Positions 48,619 through 60,610 of a DNA stretch of 64,000 bases are shown here, piece by piece. The notes beneath the pieces were generated by a model. It was given only the letters and a program-made list of their open reading frames with translations, did not search any database and was not told where the DNA came from. Source of the DNA: Sclerurus mexicanus (taxonomy: Eukaryota; Chordata; Aves; Passeriformes; Furnariidae); the NCBI GenBank assembly GCA_013396755.1, contig VWZF01002844.1:1379412-1443411 (forward strand), given 5' to 3'. Numbering within the stretch: the first letter of the stretch is position 1; each line of letters begins with the position of its first letter. Both the position numbers and the translations under genes were made by a program.

Positions 48619-48745
48619 TGAAGTGAAAAAAAGGAAGAGAGAGAGGAAAAAGGGAAAATGATAAGAAAGGAAATGGGGGATGAGGGGGAAGAGAATTAAA
48701 AAAAAAGTAGAAAGGAGAAAAGGAAAGGATTGCAGAAGACAGAGA
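48619..48745. repeat. Purine-rich (A/G) tract
   Basis: About 125 bases that are almost all A or G on the plus strand, including GGAAGAGAGAGAGG and GGGGGATGAGGGGG. Mirror-like polypurine tracts of this kind can form triplex (H-DNA) structures. It is probably a degenerate microsatellite. Confidence 0.8.
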
Positions 48746-49336
48746 CATCTAGGTAGTTTCTGGAGAAAGTTGTAAAAATAGAAGAGGATTCTGAGGGGAC
48801 AGGAAAAAGGAGAAACAGCTCTTCTGCCTGACCTGTAACAAAAACCAGAAGCACTGTCTAATTTTAGCAGAGTGGAAGGAGTTGCCACAATTAGAGTCAG
48901 AGCCCTTGTGTACTGTTGTGGTGTGAATGCCAATAGCCAACAGGTGGAAGAATTAGCTATCACACCTGTATGCCAGGGACCTGAAAATCAATTCCTGGAA
49001 TATGCACTGTGGGGAGACCCCATGGAAAATAAAAGGACAAATTATATATCCTGCTTGGCTTTTGAACCTATTGTCTGTTTGTATCAGTCTTTGGAAGAAT
49101 CCCAAAATACTAATCAACTAAAGTTTACCTTGTTTGCAAACAATTTTCAACTCTTCCACCCCTACCCCTTTTTGGGAGTTCCTCAAGTAAGCCAACACTG
49201 AAAATTGATTCTCTTAAAAACTTCTCAGGGGAGATGGTTTACACATACAGAGATTTTTACCTCTGAATGTGAACAAATTGTTCTATAAGAAAAAAATAAT
49301 AATTTAACTTAAATCTTATTAGAATGTGAAAAAGAT

Positions 49337-49450
49337 GTTATGATAGAGTCAGTCAGGTTGGAAGGGAATTCAGGATGTCTTTAGTTCAACTTCCTGCTCA
49401 GATTGCTGAAATTAGCAGGTGTCTCAGGGCTTTCTCCAGTTGATCTCAAA
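49337..49450 (-). mobile_element. Older CR1, 3' part (split by a younger CR1)
   Basis: Starts with a CR1 3' end in reverse complement (GTCAGGTTGGAAGGGAATTC near 49352) and continues to CTTTCTCCAGTTGATCTC, where it stops abruptly against the 3' end of another CR1. The logical continuation of the same element resumes at 50489. Confidence 0.85.
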
Positions 49451-50488
49451 AACAGAATCACAAAATATGCTGAGTTGGAAGGGATCCATGTGCCCTAAAC
49501 AGGACAATCCCCAAAAATCACACCATATGCCCAAGAGAATCATCCAAATACTTCTTGAACTCTGTCAGACTTGGTGTTGTGACCACTTCCCGACAGGCAC
49601 TGGGCTATTCCAGTGCCCAACCACTCTCTGGGTAAAGAACCCTTATCTAATATTCAACCAAAACCTCCTCTGACACAACTTCAGGCCATTCTCTCAGGTC
49701 CTGTCACTGGTCATCATAGAGAAGAGATCAGTGTCTGCCCCTCCCCTTCCCCTCACAAGGAAGTTGTAACTGCAATGAGGTCTCCGCTCAGTCTCCTCTT
49801 CCCCACACTGAACAGACCAAGTGCCCTCAGCTGCTCCTCATACAGCTTCCCCTCAAGGCCCTTCACCATCTTCACTGCCCTCCTTTGGACACTCCCCAAT
49901 AGTTTAATATCTTTCTTATACTGCAGTACCCAAAACTGCACACAATATCCAAGGTGAGGCCGCCCCAGTGCAGAGCAGAGCGGGAAAATCCCCTCCCTCA
50001 ACCGGCTGGCGATGCTTTGCCTGATGCTCCCCAGGACACAGTTGATCCTCCTGGCTGCCAGGGCACTGCTGACTCATATCCAACTTGCCATCAACCAGGA
50101 TCCCCAAGTCCCTTTCCACAGCACTGCTTTCCAGCATCTCATTCCCCAGTTTGTATGTACAGTCAGGGCTGCCCCATTCCAGGTGCAGAATCTGGCATTT
50201 TCCCTTGTTGAAATCCATATGGTTGGTGATTGCTCAGTTCTCTAATTTGTTGAGGTCTCTCTGCAGGGCCTCCCTGCCTTCGAGGGAGTCAACAGCTCCT
50301 CCCATTTTTATGTCATCTGCAAACTTGCTCAGTATCCCTTCCAGTCCTGTCTCTAAGTCATTTAAGAAGATGTTTAAGAGCACAAGGCCTAAGATGGAGC
50401 CCTGTGGAACCCCACTAGTGACAGGTCACCAGTCTGATGTTACCCCATTCACTGTTACCCTCTGTGCTTGACCTGTGAGCCAATTGCT
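49451..50488 (-). mobile_element. Younger CR1 LINE, 5'-truncated, minus strand
   Basis: About 1.04 kb of CR1. On its own strand it begins within the reverse-transcriptase palm, keeps an intact FADD catalytic motif at complement 50312-50323, and then reads MDFNKGKCQILHLEWG (from complement 50218) and later VQRRAVKMVKGLE (near 49880-49840), both typical of the CR1 ORF2 C-terminus. It ends at the 3' terminus with the TTCTGT octamer remnant at 49451-49460. A few frameshifts break ORF2, and the endonuclease and 5' region are missing, so it is inactive but better preserved than the other CR1 copies here. It sits inside an older CR1. Confidence 0.93.
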
Positions 50489-50640
50489 AAACCTCAAAGG
50501 AGGAAGACTTTATAATGTCTCAGGACAACATACTCCAATGCTTGATTGTCCTTGGTGATTTTTCAGTTTCTTCTACTAAGTCAGAACCTCCCCCACTTCA
50601 GGTAATTACCACTGTCACATTAGATCACCATGTACTTCAG
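50489..50640 (-). mobile_element. Older CR1, resumed part
   Basis: Directly after the truncated 5' end of the younger CR1 the older element resumes: AAACCTCAAAGGAGGAAGAC at 50489, then CTCCAATGCTTGATTGTCC near 50531 and CAGAACCTCCCCC near 50582, in the order expected from the CR1 3' region interrupted at 49450. A few A residues at both junctions are compatible with a very short target duplication. Confidence 0.75.
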
Positions 50641-53600
50641 AACAGTAGCTACACATTAAAGAACACAAATATGCAGTGGCCATTAATGTGTTTTGCTTTG
50701 GTACATGCAGTTATGCAAGATACTAGTGAGAAGATACCCTTTGGAGGCTGTAATGAATCACAGTGAACATGACTGTACACAAAAGTGCAACTGTAATTCT
50801 GGAATCACAGAAACATCTCAGTTTTCCTGCTGAAACAAGTAGTGACCAGTCTCGGTTTGCTTAATTTTTGAAATCTGATAGTATCACAGACTGGGATTTT
50901 TGAGTGCCAGTTCTGCTAAGCCTTGACATAAGAAATGTTGCTATATTTTGCAAGTAAATAGATAGTAACCTGCAGTACAAGTCTCCCAGACAACTTTGAG
51001 GTTTGAAAGCTGCTGGGAACAGCCTTTTATCTTCCTCCGTGCAGTCTTGTGTTGGTTAGACAAAAAAGTTTTAAAGATTTCAAGTATGGACTTTGGAGAA
51101 AAGTTTTGGGGACAAAAAGAATGAAAGGATGTTATAAAACATCCATGTTATAAAACACTTGGATACTTCAGTTTGCTTTTAATCATAGGAGATGTTTGTC
51201 TGAGAGTTTGTGGTTGTCTTCTCTGGCTGTCAGAAGCAAGCAGTGTTGTTCTACTGAAATGCTGATTTTCAGACAACTGCTGTGAACAAATACACCATTC
51301 AGACCTCAAAGTTCCCTTCTGCTGAAAGTCATCACTTGCTGACAATCTTCTTCATACTCATTTTGTCTGGTAGCTTCATTTGAACTCCATCAATTCAGGA
51401 AGAAAATACTTGTTAGGTACAAACATGCAACTCTTCCTATTTTTTTCTTGCTTTTGACTTAAAAAGAGCAAGTGACTTTCCAGAATTAAAATACCAACAA
51501 TATTGAGTCCTTTAAATGGTTACCATTGTTTTTGCCTAGAGAAGGTGGTTTTTTTGCCCCCTTTCATATAAATACATAGGAACTATTGTAAGTGAAAAAG
51601 AGCTACTGTTCTTCCTTAATGTGTATATTTTGAAATAAGCATATTGAATGCACCTACTGCAGTGAAAAAATCAGAGTCAGAAAGAATTCAAAAATAGTAA
51701 AATATCTTGTGTTTGATGAGGCCACTCACAAGCAAAATGAAAAAAAAAATGTGTTGAGTATCTCTCTATTGTACTTTTAAGATAAGATTTGAAACTAAGC
51801 ATCACATATTTAGGATTCAAGTACCTCAGGCTGTCATGCAGTGGACACTCTGTTGATGACCAAAAATTCACAAAGGTAATATGTACGTTCCTCAAAAAGA
51901 GATGTTACATTTCATGGGAATAACCTGTTTCCAAAGGAAAAAAAAAAAATTCCTTGAAAATTCTTCATCAGCTCTGACATTCAGTCTTAATCAGTTCAAA
52001 TGGCATGAAATATGCAGGCTGTACTATTGCAACCCATGAAGACAATAGTATTAACAGATATTTTCTTTAAAGCACAATTATATGAAATGTGCACTCAAGT
52101 GTCAAATCAGTCAATGCAGATTAAAGGAAGATTTATAAGCATAGCAGCACCAGAGTGCCTCAAGGCTGTATCTAAATATTTGACATGTATTCCATTAAAA
52201 AAAGTTAAAGGACACTCAGTTTATCCATTTTACAGGATTCACGGTAGGATCTGTTCTCCTTTTTGCTTCATCCTGTTGAATTCTATACAGCTTCTTGCAT
52301 ATTGCTTTTTGCCTTAGTAGTTGAGCACATGACAGTAATTAAAAGATTGAAAACTATCACATATATTTTTTCTCACCCTTTCTCATTCTTCTAGATGTGT
52401 CTATGAGTATTATATGCAGAAGGATGCACACCCATGAGAGAGAGAAGAACAGAGATTCTTTTGGTAGGTTTGTTGTTATTATATTCATGCTGCTTGTTTT
52501 TTTACCAAGGACAAAACTGGAGCAGAAGATGGTGAGATCAGGATGGATCTTTTTGTCTAATATGTTCATCTACAAATCCAGAACTGAGTTCATATTAGCC
52601 TTTCACACACATGATTTTATTCTTCTCTAGTCAAACAACAGTTTCAATTAGTAATGTCTTTAATATATCCTGTAGCATGGTATTGAATGATTTGAACTTA
52701 GGGGTCAAGACTAGGAACTTTATTAATCTTTTTGTTGCATAAGAGGCCCACATCAAGCACCTGATGTGTTTTTCTAGTAAATGGTGTTCTAAGGATGAAA
52801 ATAGAAAGATACTGATGAAGGACCTAAATGCTGTGAACCGCAATTCATTCCAATTTCTGATAATCAGATTTGCTTTAATAAGGCTGTTCGCTTTTCACTG
52901 GTGGTTGTTTTCCAAAGAGAAGAAACACTTCTGTCAAATCAGGCTGCCAGAGTTAATAACAAGACATTAATTGGTACCTTCCCTGAACTGATGCCCTCAA
53001 GGCTGACCAAACAGAAGAGATGTGTGCAGCTAGCCTTGCTTTCCAGTGCTCACCAAAAGACATAAGTGCAAGTGGAAGAAAAAGCAACTGACTATATGAA
53101 ACAAGTAGTCTGATTAAGGTGGAGCCAGGAGAACTTCTGAGCTCCTAGATGCTCTTACCCACACCAGGACATAATAAAATCACCCACCAGCTCTCCCCAT
53201 ACTGCCTCAGTTTCCCTGTAAAAGAAACTCAGGCAGAAAGAGCTAAAAAGGAGACCCACTGTTTTCTGCACAAGTTGCTGATTTGGCAAGTTGGCCCAGA
53301 AAAGCATGCACCTTTTCTTCTATCTACATGACTCCTTATCCTATATTTACTTTCTCACAACTGATGGAAAGATTTTGTGGAAAAATCAGCTATTCCTGAA
53401 CTTTAACAGATTAGTACCAAAATTGCCAGAAGTTACATTATAAAACAATTAGGGAAAAATACTTTTTAATATGCATGGCTAATGCAAACATTAAATCATA
53501 ACTTAATTTCCATTCCACAGAAATAATCTCTGTATTTAGATACACAAAACTGCTGTGTTTCTTAAAGAACCAATTGAAAAATCTATTTCCTATGGGAGAA

Positions 53601-55082
53601 AATAAAAATATGTATGAAGTTTCATGTCCTGATGTGAGTTTCTGCTTTCCCCACTTAGATCTTATCGCTTGTTTGTTTGTCTGTCTGAGGAGTCATTTGA
53701 TATGACGAGACATAATCTACCTAACTATGAAAAAGGATTAAAATTTTATCCTCTGTCACATAGCATGCCCTTTATACAAAGTTAATCACTTTTAAGGAGA
53801 CAGACCTGCACTTCATAGTAAGGGATACAGCCAGGCCAAATACAGCAACATCCCTCTTAGAGGAACAGGTAAACAGGGCATTTCCCTGATTGTCCTCTAG
53901 CACCATTAGCAAAGCAACATTCAAAGCTGCATGACTGCCTTGCTTCCTTCCCTTGCTTAGATCCATCAGCACTGACTTTTTTGTTTTTCCATTAATTTTT
54001 CAGGACCAGAAGTAAGAAAAGGATGGGGCCTTTTTTTTCATGTTTCCAGGCTGCTTTTTTTTCCAGGCTGTGTTAAAAGTAAATAAGGTTGACAAGACAG
54101 GACTAATGAGTTGAGGCTTGATGTTTTCATCTAATATCTTGAGTCTGTTACAAGTAAACCTTTAATGGCTTCTACTAACCTCATTATCATTGGTCAGTCA
54201 AGCCTAGCAAAAGTAACAAGCATCGACTGGGCTCTAGCCAAGATGAGTTCACAAATTAATCTTAGAGTCAATAGTTACTGTTTTTGTTCAACTCCTCTGG
54301 CATACTGCATGTTTTCTGGCTGGCCTTGGCAATTCCGATCTGTCCTCATTCCCGTTTTCTCTCCTTCCCAATTACTTGGTATTTGCTCTGGTTCTGACAC
54401 TGGTTTGGTACTCCTTGGTTCTCAAAGTTCCAAAAGTTTTCTCTATACTTGGAAGAAATTGTGCAGCCATTCTTCTTTTCTTATAAGAGACCAAAAATTT
54501 CAAACACACACTGCTCATGGTTTGGGGATGCATTAGTGTAATTTTTAGTGTGGGCACTGAGGTGGCCATGGAAGACAATAATACAATCAGTTTTTTCTTT
54601 TCTTTTTTTATCCGCTCATTACAATGACTAAAGGAATTAGAAAACTACATGTCCTTTGTTTCTTTAAAAATATGATACATATTCTACTGGAAACCTAAAA
54701 TAGCTTGAAACTTCTGGATTCTAGCCAAGCTTGTCTCCCGTCTATGGAAATGTGCAAATCAGGGTAGGAGAAGGGAAATGATACAGCTTTTAAGTTGCTC
54801 AGCATTCAGCTACCTTGACTTGTGTTATCATGGTCTATGTTACATTTTATGTTGTACATTTCAGTTACATCAAGAGAGACTACAAAGAATAAAAGCAGGT
54901 CATTATATCAGCATTTGCAAAAATGTAGCACTCCAAAGAAAGGAATACCAAACAGACCTATGATGTGACATCTGTGCATACACAATGTAGTATGCATCTT
55001 GGAAGGTGCCCTAAGAAGTTTCTGCAAGAATTAAGATAATTACCAAGGACCAAAATCTGCCCATAACTCAAAGAGGAGTGAG
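50641..55082. other. Unique non-coding sequence, nothing recognised
   Basis: No gene or named repeat. A 13-base direct repeat, ATGTTATAAAACA at 51129 and 51145, overlaps a small palindrome, and a duplicated T-run plus CCAGGCTG occurs near 54029-54071. Open frames reach 123 codons (54165-54536, plus strand) without any domain. Confidence 0.65.
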
Positions 55083-56090
55083 CTACTCACAGAACCATGA
55101 AGAGTTTGGGCACTGCTGACTCTTAATCCACCTCTGAGTGTTGCCTGTAAGAGCACATACCTCAGCCTTCTCCTTGTTTGCTGTTACCAGTTTCCCAGTC
55201 GTACTAATTAAGGGATGCACACATTCTTTCACCTTCTTTTTCTGGGCAACATACCTGTACAGGCTCTTCTTGTTATTTTTTGCATCCCTTGTCAAATTCA
55301 GCTCCAGATGTGCCTTGATCTTCCTGACCCCATCCCTACAGAACCGGACTGCACCCTTCTACTCTTCCCAGGATATCTGTCCCTGCATCCACTGCCTGTG
55401 TGTTTCCTTTTTACCCTTTAATCTGACCAGAAAGTCTCAGCTCAGCCATGCTGGTCTTTTGCCTTCCTCACCTGATTTCTTACACCTGGGGATCAAGAGT
55501 TCTTGGTGTTCTATGGAAAGCATTCTTAAATATCTGCCATTTCTATTTCTGAGGGCAGGGATTTCTACTGATTAATTCCTTGAACAGCTGGACATTTTCT
55601 TTCCCAAAATTCTGGGTCCTGACTTTACTCTTCAACTGGCCCATATCCCTCAGAATTGCAAATTCCACCAGTGCAGGATCACTTTAGCCCACACTGCCTC
55701 CAATCTTCATGAGCCCGATTAGCTCACTTATTTTGGTGACCATTGCATCCTGTGGTAGGGCTTTCTGTTACCTGGCTTAAGAAATTATTCTCCATGCATT
55801 CCATGAGTCTCCTGGATTGCCTACAGCTCACTGTAGTATTTTCCCAGCAGATGCCGGGATGATTGAAGCCCCTGAGCAGGACAAGCTCCTGAGAGCAGAA
55901 TGCCTCCAGTAGCTGGAGCAAGGTTTCATCAACAGGCTCCATTGGTTTGGGCAGCCTGCAGCAGACATCAAGCACAAGGGTCCCAGTGTTGCCTTGCTCT
56001 CTGATTGTTACCCATAAGCTTCTGAGCTGCTCGTGGCTGTTCTTCAGATAACAACTCTTCACGTTCTACCCATCTGTTGATGTAGGGGGA
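55083..56090 (-). mobile_element. CR1 LINE remnant, endonuclease to early RT
   Basis: On the minus strand a 112-codon open frame (complement 56062-55724) resembles the CR1 apurinic-type endonuclease, with ETLLQLLEA, ELVLLRGFNHPGICW and QSRRLMECMENNFL in family order. In active CR1 the RGFN position is GDFN, so the catalytic aspartate is replaced by glycine (complement 55868-55870). About 430 bases later a 70-codon frame (complement 55295-55083) with NNKKSLYRYVAQKKK and GKLVTANKEKAEV corresponds to the segment between endonuclease and reverse transcriptase. The 5' and 3' ends are absent. This is an inactive internal fragment. Confidence 0.85.
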
Positions 56091-59000
56091 ACTCTGTCAC
56101 CCCTCCTTCCTCTCCTATTCCTTCTGAACAGCCCGTAGCCTCCCTTCAGTCATCAATGGCTACAGGCTGGTACAACATGGCTACATTTTCCAGTGATATA
56201 GTTGTTACAGAGTGTCAAAATCAATCATTCCTTCTCATGTGAAAAAATATGATGCAAAGGAGTGTGACTGTCTTCCCCTGGTGCTCTGTATATTAGAAAT
56301 ACGAGCTCTGCATTTCAGAATTTGCAAATGCAGGGCTTCCAGGACTTCACAGCTTTTGGACCAGCCTCTTCATAATGATCAGATTAATTTGCAAATGAGT
56401 TATCACATATCTAGATAAGCAATTAACAAAAATATAAATATGTAGTATATAACAGGTATTATATTGCATTTGAGGGAGAAAGATATTTTCTTTCTGCTTG
56501 CAGAGCATTCATGTCACACTGTCAAATGTTTGGTTTTAAAAAAAAAAAAAAGCAAGATCCCATTGGCACAGGATAAAATGCTTAAGGGGGGTTTAGCTTC
56601 AAGTAAACACTAAATATCATGAGATCTGTGATGAAGTGATGGGAACTAACAATGACTGCCACATGACAGAGATTCCAGGGCTGTTGCTGATACATTCAGC
56701 TGTCAGACATGCAACCAGCCACCTACCTTGCTTCAGCATTTTCTCTTATTTTCTACTGACAGCATTAGCATAACTTAGCTACATATATTCTTGCCAAAAA
56801 TAAATGGCTCTCAGGCATGCTTTTCTTTTCTAATTTTTTCTTTATATTGATTGATTTTTTAAAAAGAAATCTTACTAATAGAAAATTTAGAAAAATAAGA
56901 ATGGTTGTTTTGAAAGGTGGGGATTTTTTTAGACTTCCAGTGTCTTTGTATACATGTAAGTAAGAGCTGAGGGGTTCTATCCCTGAAATACAGACAGCTA
57001 TATTAATCTACAGATCCTGGAAAAACAGCATTTTTTTAGCTCTGAAGCATCTCATCTTCCTCAGACAATTTTGCAGGGCAAATGAAGACACCAAGGATCC
57101 TTGGAAGACCTCTGCAAAACTGGGGTAGACACCAGGTTCCTGGAATAGCCTACCATCAATCCAGAGAGTATCAGGAAGACTGTGCTGGACTCAAAATATC
57201 ATGAGTTAAGCATTTTAGGCTTCACTAATTAGCACTTGCTGTAATTTTACTCTAGGGTCTACTTTTTGCTGAAAGTAATGGCAGCTGCTCCCTCTCTAGA
57301 GGAGCCTTCAATCCTGTGGAGAAAAATCACAAGAGTGACTATAAAAGGAGAGAGGCATTTGGTCTGCTACTAGGACAAAACCTTACCTCTTTGTGAGAAC
57401 CAGAAGAGGACACGATATTCCATGAATTAACCACTGCCATCAATTCTCTCTGATCATCAGGTCAACCCTTAACCTAAGGGAAGTTTTGCTGCTTTTTCTA
57501 CCAAAGAAATACTTGTGTATTAGTGGCTATGAGATGTAATATCAGATAAATTACAACATATTGTTTAAATTTGGAACCAGCATTGAACCACGTAGCTGTA
57601 AATGTTTAGAAAGGTACCCCTGACATACCTTGAAAAATAAGACAGAACACTAACAGAAAGAGTGGTGCCACAAAAATACTTATATATGCACTAGTTTGGC
57701 ATGAATCTACCATAAATTAGATCTAGAAAGTATAATTTTACAGTGAATGTACTATACCCTGGGTGAATTGGAACAGTTTCATAAAAGTATAGTACATCAT
57801 GTTAGAGCAATTACATAAAAATTAGCAGAACTTTCAAAATTAACTTCTAATGTGTTTTATGAGTCTTGGCTTGGCTATGAAATAGAGACATAAAAATCTA
57901 AAAAATACTTAATGCAGTGTCTCATGTATTGAGAAATGTATGGAGTCACACACAGAAAAGCAATAGTGAATTAGTCAGTAGTGGGTAGTCAAGGAATTGG
58001 GTAACCATTTGACTCCCTAAGAAACAATACATTACTTATGTTAGATAAAAATGAAACATCAGCAGGGAATTTTAGGGAAACCTAAGGAGAGTTAACAATT
58101 GAGCAATGCAGTAGCAGATTACATTCAGAAAGACTAATGGAATGAAGAAGTGAAATTACATAAGATTTTAACATATTTCAAATTCATTATATCTTCATGT
58201 CATTGTAGGTACCTCAGGAGAAAAATGCTTAGAAACAATCATGCTCACAGGTTAACAAAAGCAAAAAAGTTTCCTTCAGAATCATCTACACCTCATAAAT
58301 CTTTGTGCTGGTTAAATTTTCTTTGAATACTTCCTTGCACACTAGCCGAGGTATTTGAAAAAATGTATAATTGAACCAGTCTAAAAGAGGGAAACAGAAA
58401 TAAGAAGATACGGAAATGACTGCGTATGAGAGGTATTAGAAAATGAATAGAAGGACGGATGTGTCACAGATATGCCTCACACAGTGTATTCATGAATTGT
58501 CACATATGACACAAGTCATATGCTAGATACAGGGCTTGTCAGGAAACTGTCAAAGGACAATTTTTTCTGTAAATCTATTTCTTTTTCCCACTTTATAAGA
58601 CCTCTCTATATTGACTGTTCTCTGAAAAAGTCTTCTGAAGAGAAGGATGGATGCATACACCTTAATTTCTACCTTCCTAGAGGATGAAAAAAGTTACAAT
58701 AGCTAAAATATGCTCATCAAAAACTGATTCAAGAATTCCATTGATGCCCCATGATCTGGTTCAGCCCTTTACAGAGAGCACAGATGGAAGTTCAGATGTG
58801 GATTAAAGCTCTTTCTGCACACTACAATGCATTCCCAGCATCTTTAATGAAACTCCTCTCAAGATATGAACATTAAGCTATGTTCCTTCTAGCCTGTTCT
58901 TCATGAGGAATAAAATTCTGCCCTCAGACTTTATTAATGATTCTGCTGATGACACACGAGATGAAACAAAGCACAGCTCATTCTACAAACCCAGCATTTA

Positions 59001-59709
59001 CTTTTTCAGGCTAGGAGAAACATTAAAATTTGCAATGACAGCTAGTTCTGTTAGAAAATTAATGATAGGAGGTTCAAAGTACTGATTGCATATCCATAAG
59101 AGGTTTCATGCTCAAAGGGGGAACAGTTGATTGAACTGAGTGTATATTTAGAAAGATGGGATTTGCTTCTTTCAGGCTCTATGTTAGATTTGGATGAATT
59201 TCTTTTAAAAGCATTTCACATTTTCTTACTATTTTTTTTCTGCAGTACTTGGCATACTTTTGTAGATCACTTAAAAAAAAAAAACAAAAACAAAAAATGA
59301 AAAACAAACTTTAACATTTAAAAGGCAAAAAATGCATGTTTTAAAACCTAACTGAGCATACTGGACCATCAATAGCTGGAAATTTTGCTTTCCCCTTTTT
59401 TAAGTTGATCTGAAAGCACTTGAATTGTTCCTGAACCTTTGCATATATATTTTGGTGTTTGCAGTAAGAATGGCATTCTGGCCATGCCCAGCTTTTCCTG
59501 CCTTACAGCAATCCTCCAGTAATGGGCAACTCAGGACACTGTAGACCTTTTCACTAGGGAAAAGATCAGTAATTGGCTACAAAACATACCGTAACTCCTG
59601 CTGTCTAAATCTAAGAAGCTTTTAAAAATGATCAACAGTATCTGCAGTTTGATCAGAACAGCAGCAAGAAAAATAAGACAATGAAAACCCATTAATCAAC
59701 TCAGGGGTT
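56091..59709. other. Unique non-coding sequence, nothing recognised
   Basis: AT-rich, without gene or named repeat. An A14 run lies at 56538-56551 and an A-rich patch at 59272-59310. All open frames are below 70 codons. Confidence 0.65.
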
Positions 59710-59852
59710 TAGTTTGTTTTTTTTGTTTGTTTGGTTTTTGTTTGTTTGTTTTGGGGGTTTTATTATTATTTTGGTTTGGTTTGGGGGTTTTTGCTTTGGT
59801 TTTTTCTTTTTTTGTTTTTTTTTCTTTGTTTTTTGTTTGGTTGGTTTTTTCT
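59710..59852. repeat. G/T-only low-complexity tract
   Basis: About 140 bases of T-runs punctuated by GG, GGG and GGGGG, with a short TTATTATTATT interruption. It closely resembles the tract at 40409-40550 and, in reverse complement, the one at 20465-20582. Open frames through it (61 and 83 codons, mostly F, L, G, W and V) are low-complexity and not genes. Confidence 0.9.
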
Positions 59853-60454
59853 GGCATCTTGCACTGCAGCTCCATATTACTGTGTCTGCTAAAGGCTAAG
59901 ACATGGCCTTTCAGATTATTTCAGACCTCAAGTATACAACTAGCACAGCGTCCCCCCCATAAAGCTCCTTGTACATAATTAAAAAGTTCATTGAGCAGAT
60001 GCTCAAGACAAGGTGTAATGGGTTTGTCAGCTTCATTTGGGTATGGCCGTCATGTGTTGTCACCTAAAACACCATGATTGAAGTTAATCTTGAACACGTG
60101 TGGGGAGAGGAGGTGCAGGTTTCTGCTGATCTGAAAAAATGAACACCTCAAACAATTAACTGTTGCGCAGGTGTGGGTGCAAACATGCTCACATCATTGT
60201 GCAGTGTGCCTAGTCCTCCCAAATTAAGACAATCCAGAACATTCAACAGGAATGTTTTCAACAGGAAAACTACAACCACATAAGCCAGCTGGAAAACTGT
60301 CACCTGATGACTCTAATGGAAAAGAGTTCTTTCAAGTAGCTAAGCCATACAGCTACTTTTGCCTACTGTTTAATCTGAAATGCTCTTACTCCCTCAGAAT
60401 ACAAAATAGTGACTATTAGTAGAGAGTCATCTCATTATGCTTGATAGCTCGGAA

Positions 60455-60610
60455 TGTACTTTTCTTCCAATGCTTTGTCCAAACACTTCTGAATCCTTTC
60501 AATATTTCAGCACCCACAGTACCCTATGGTACAAGTTCCACCATTAATGTGCTTAACTTCTTGTTTCCAGTCTGTCATTTTTGCCTGTGTCTTACTTGCT
60601 TATTCTTGTG
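60455..60610 (-). mobile_element. Doubtful very old CR1-like fragment
   Basis: CCAAACACTTCTGAATCC near 60479, then CAGCACCCACAGTACCC, then ACAAGTTCCACCATTAATGTG, follow the order of the CR1 segment before the 3' untranslated end (compare 49550-49640), but identity is low. Chance similarity cannot be excluded. Confidence 0.3.

Larger units (their letters stand above)
45926..49336. other. Unique non-coding sequence
   Basis: No gene or named repeat. It holds a purine-only tract (48619-48745) and a hairpin (46571-46616), both listed. Open frames reach 116 codons (minus strand, 48613-48963), but that one is just the complement of the purine tract and is not a gene. Confidence 0.65.

Noticed and set aside
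48613..48963. 116-codon minus-strand open frame rich in F, L and S
   Set aside because: Its hydrophobic end is just the translation of the complement of the polypurine tract.
54165..54536. 123-codon plus-strand open frame
   Set aside because: No domain or homologous family recognised, and no flanking gene structure.
59714..59978. Open frames rich in F, L, G and V that look like membrane proteins
   Set aside because: They are translations of the G/T low-complexity tract.
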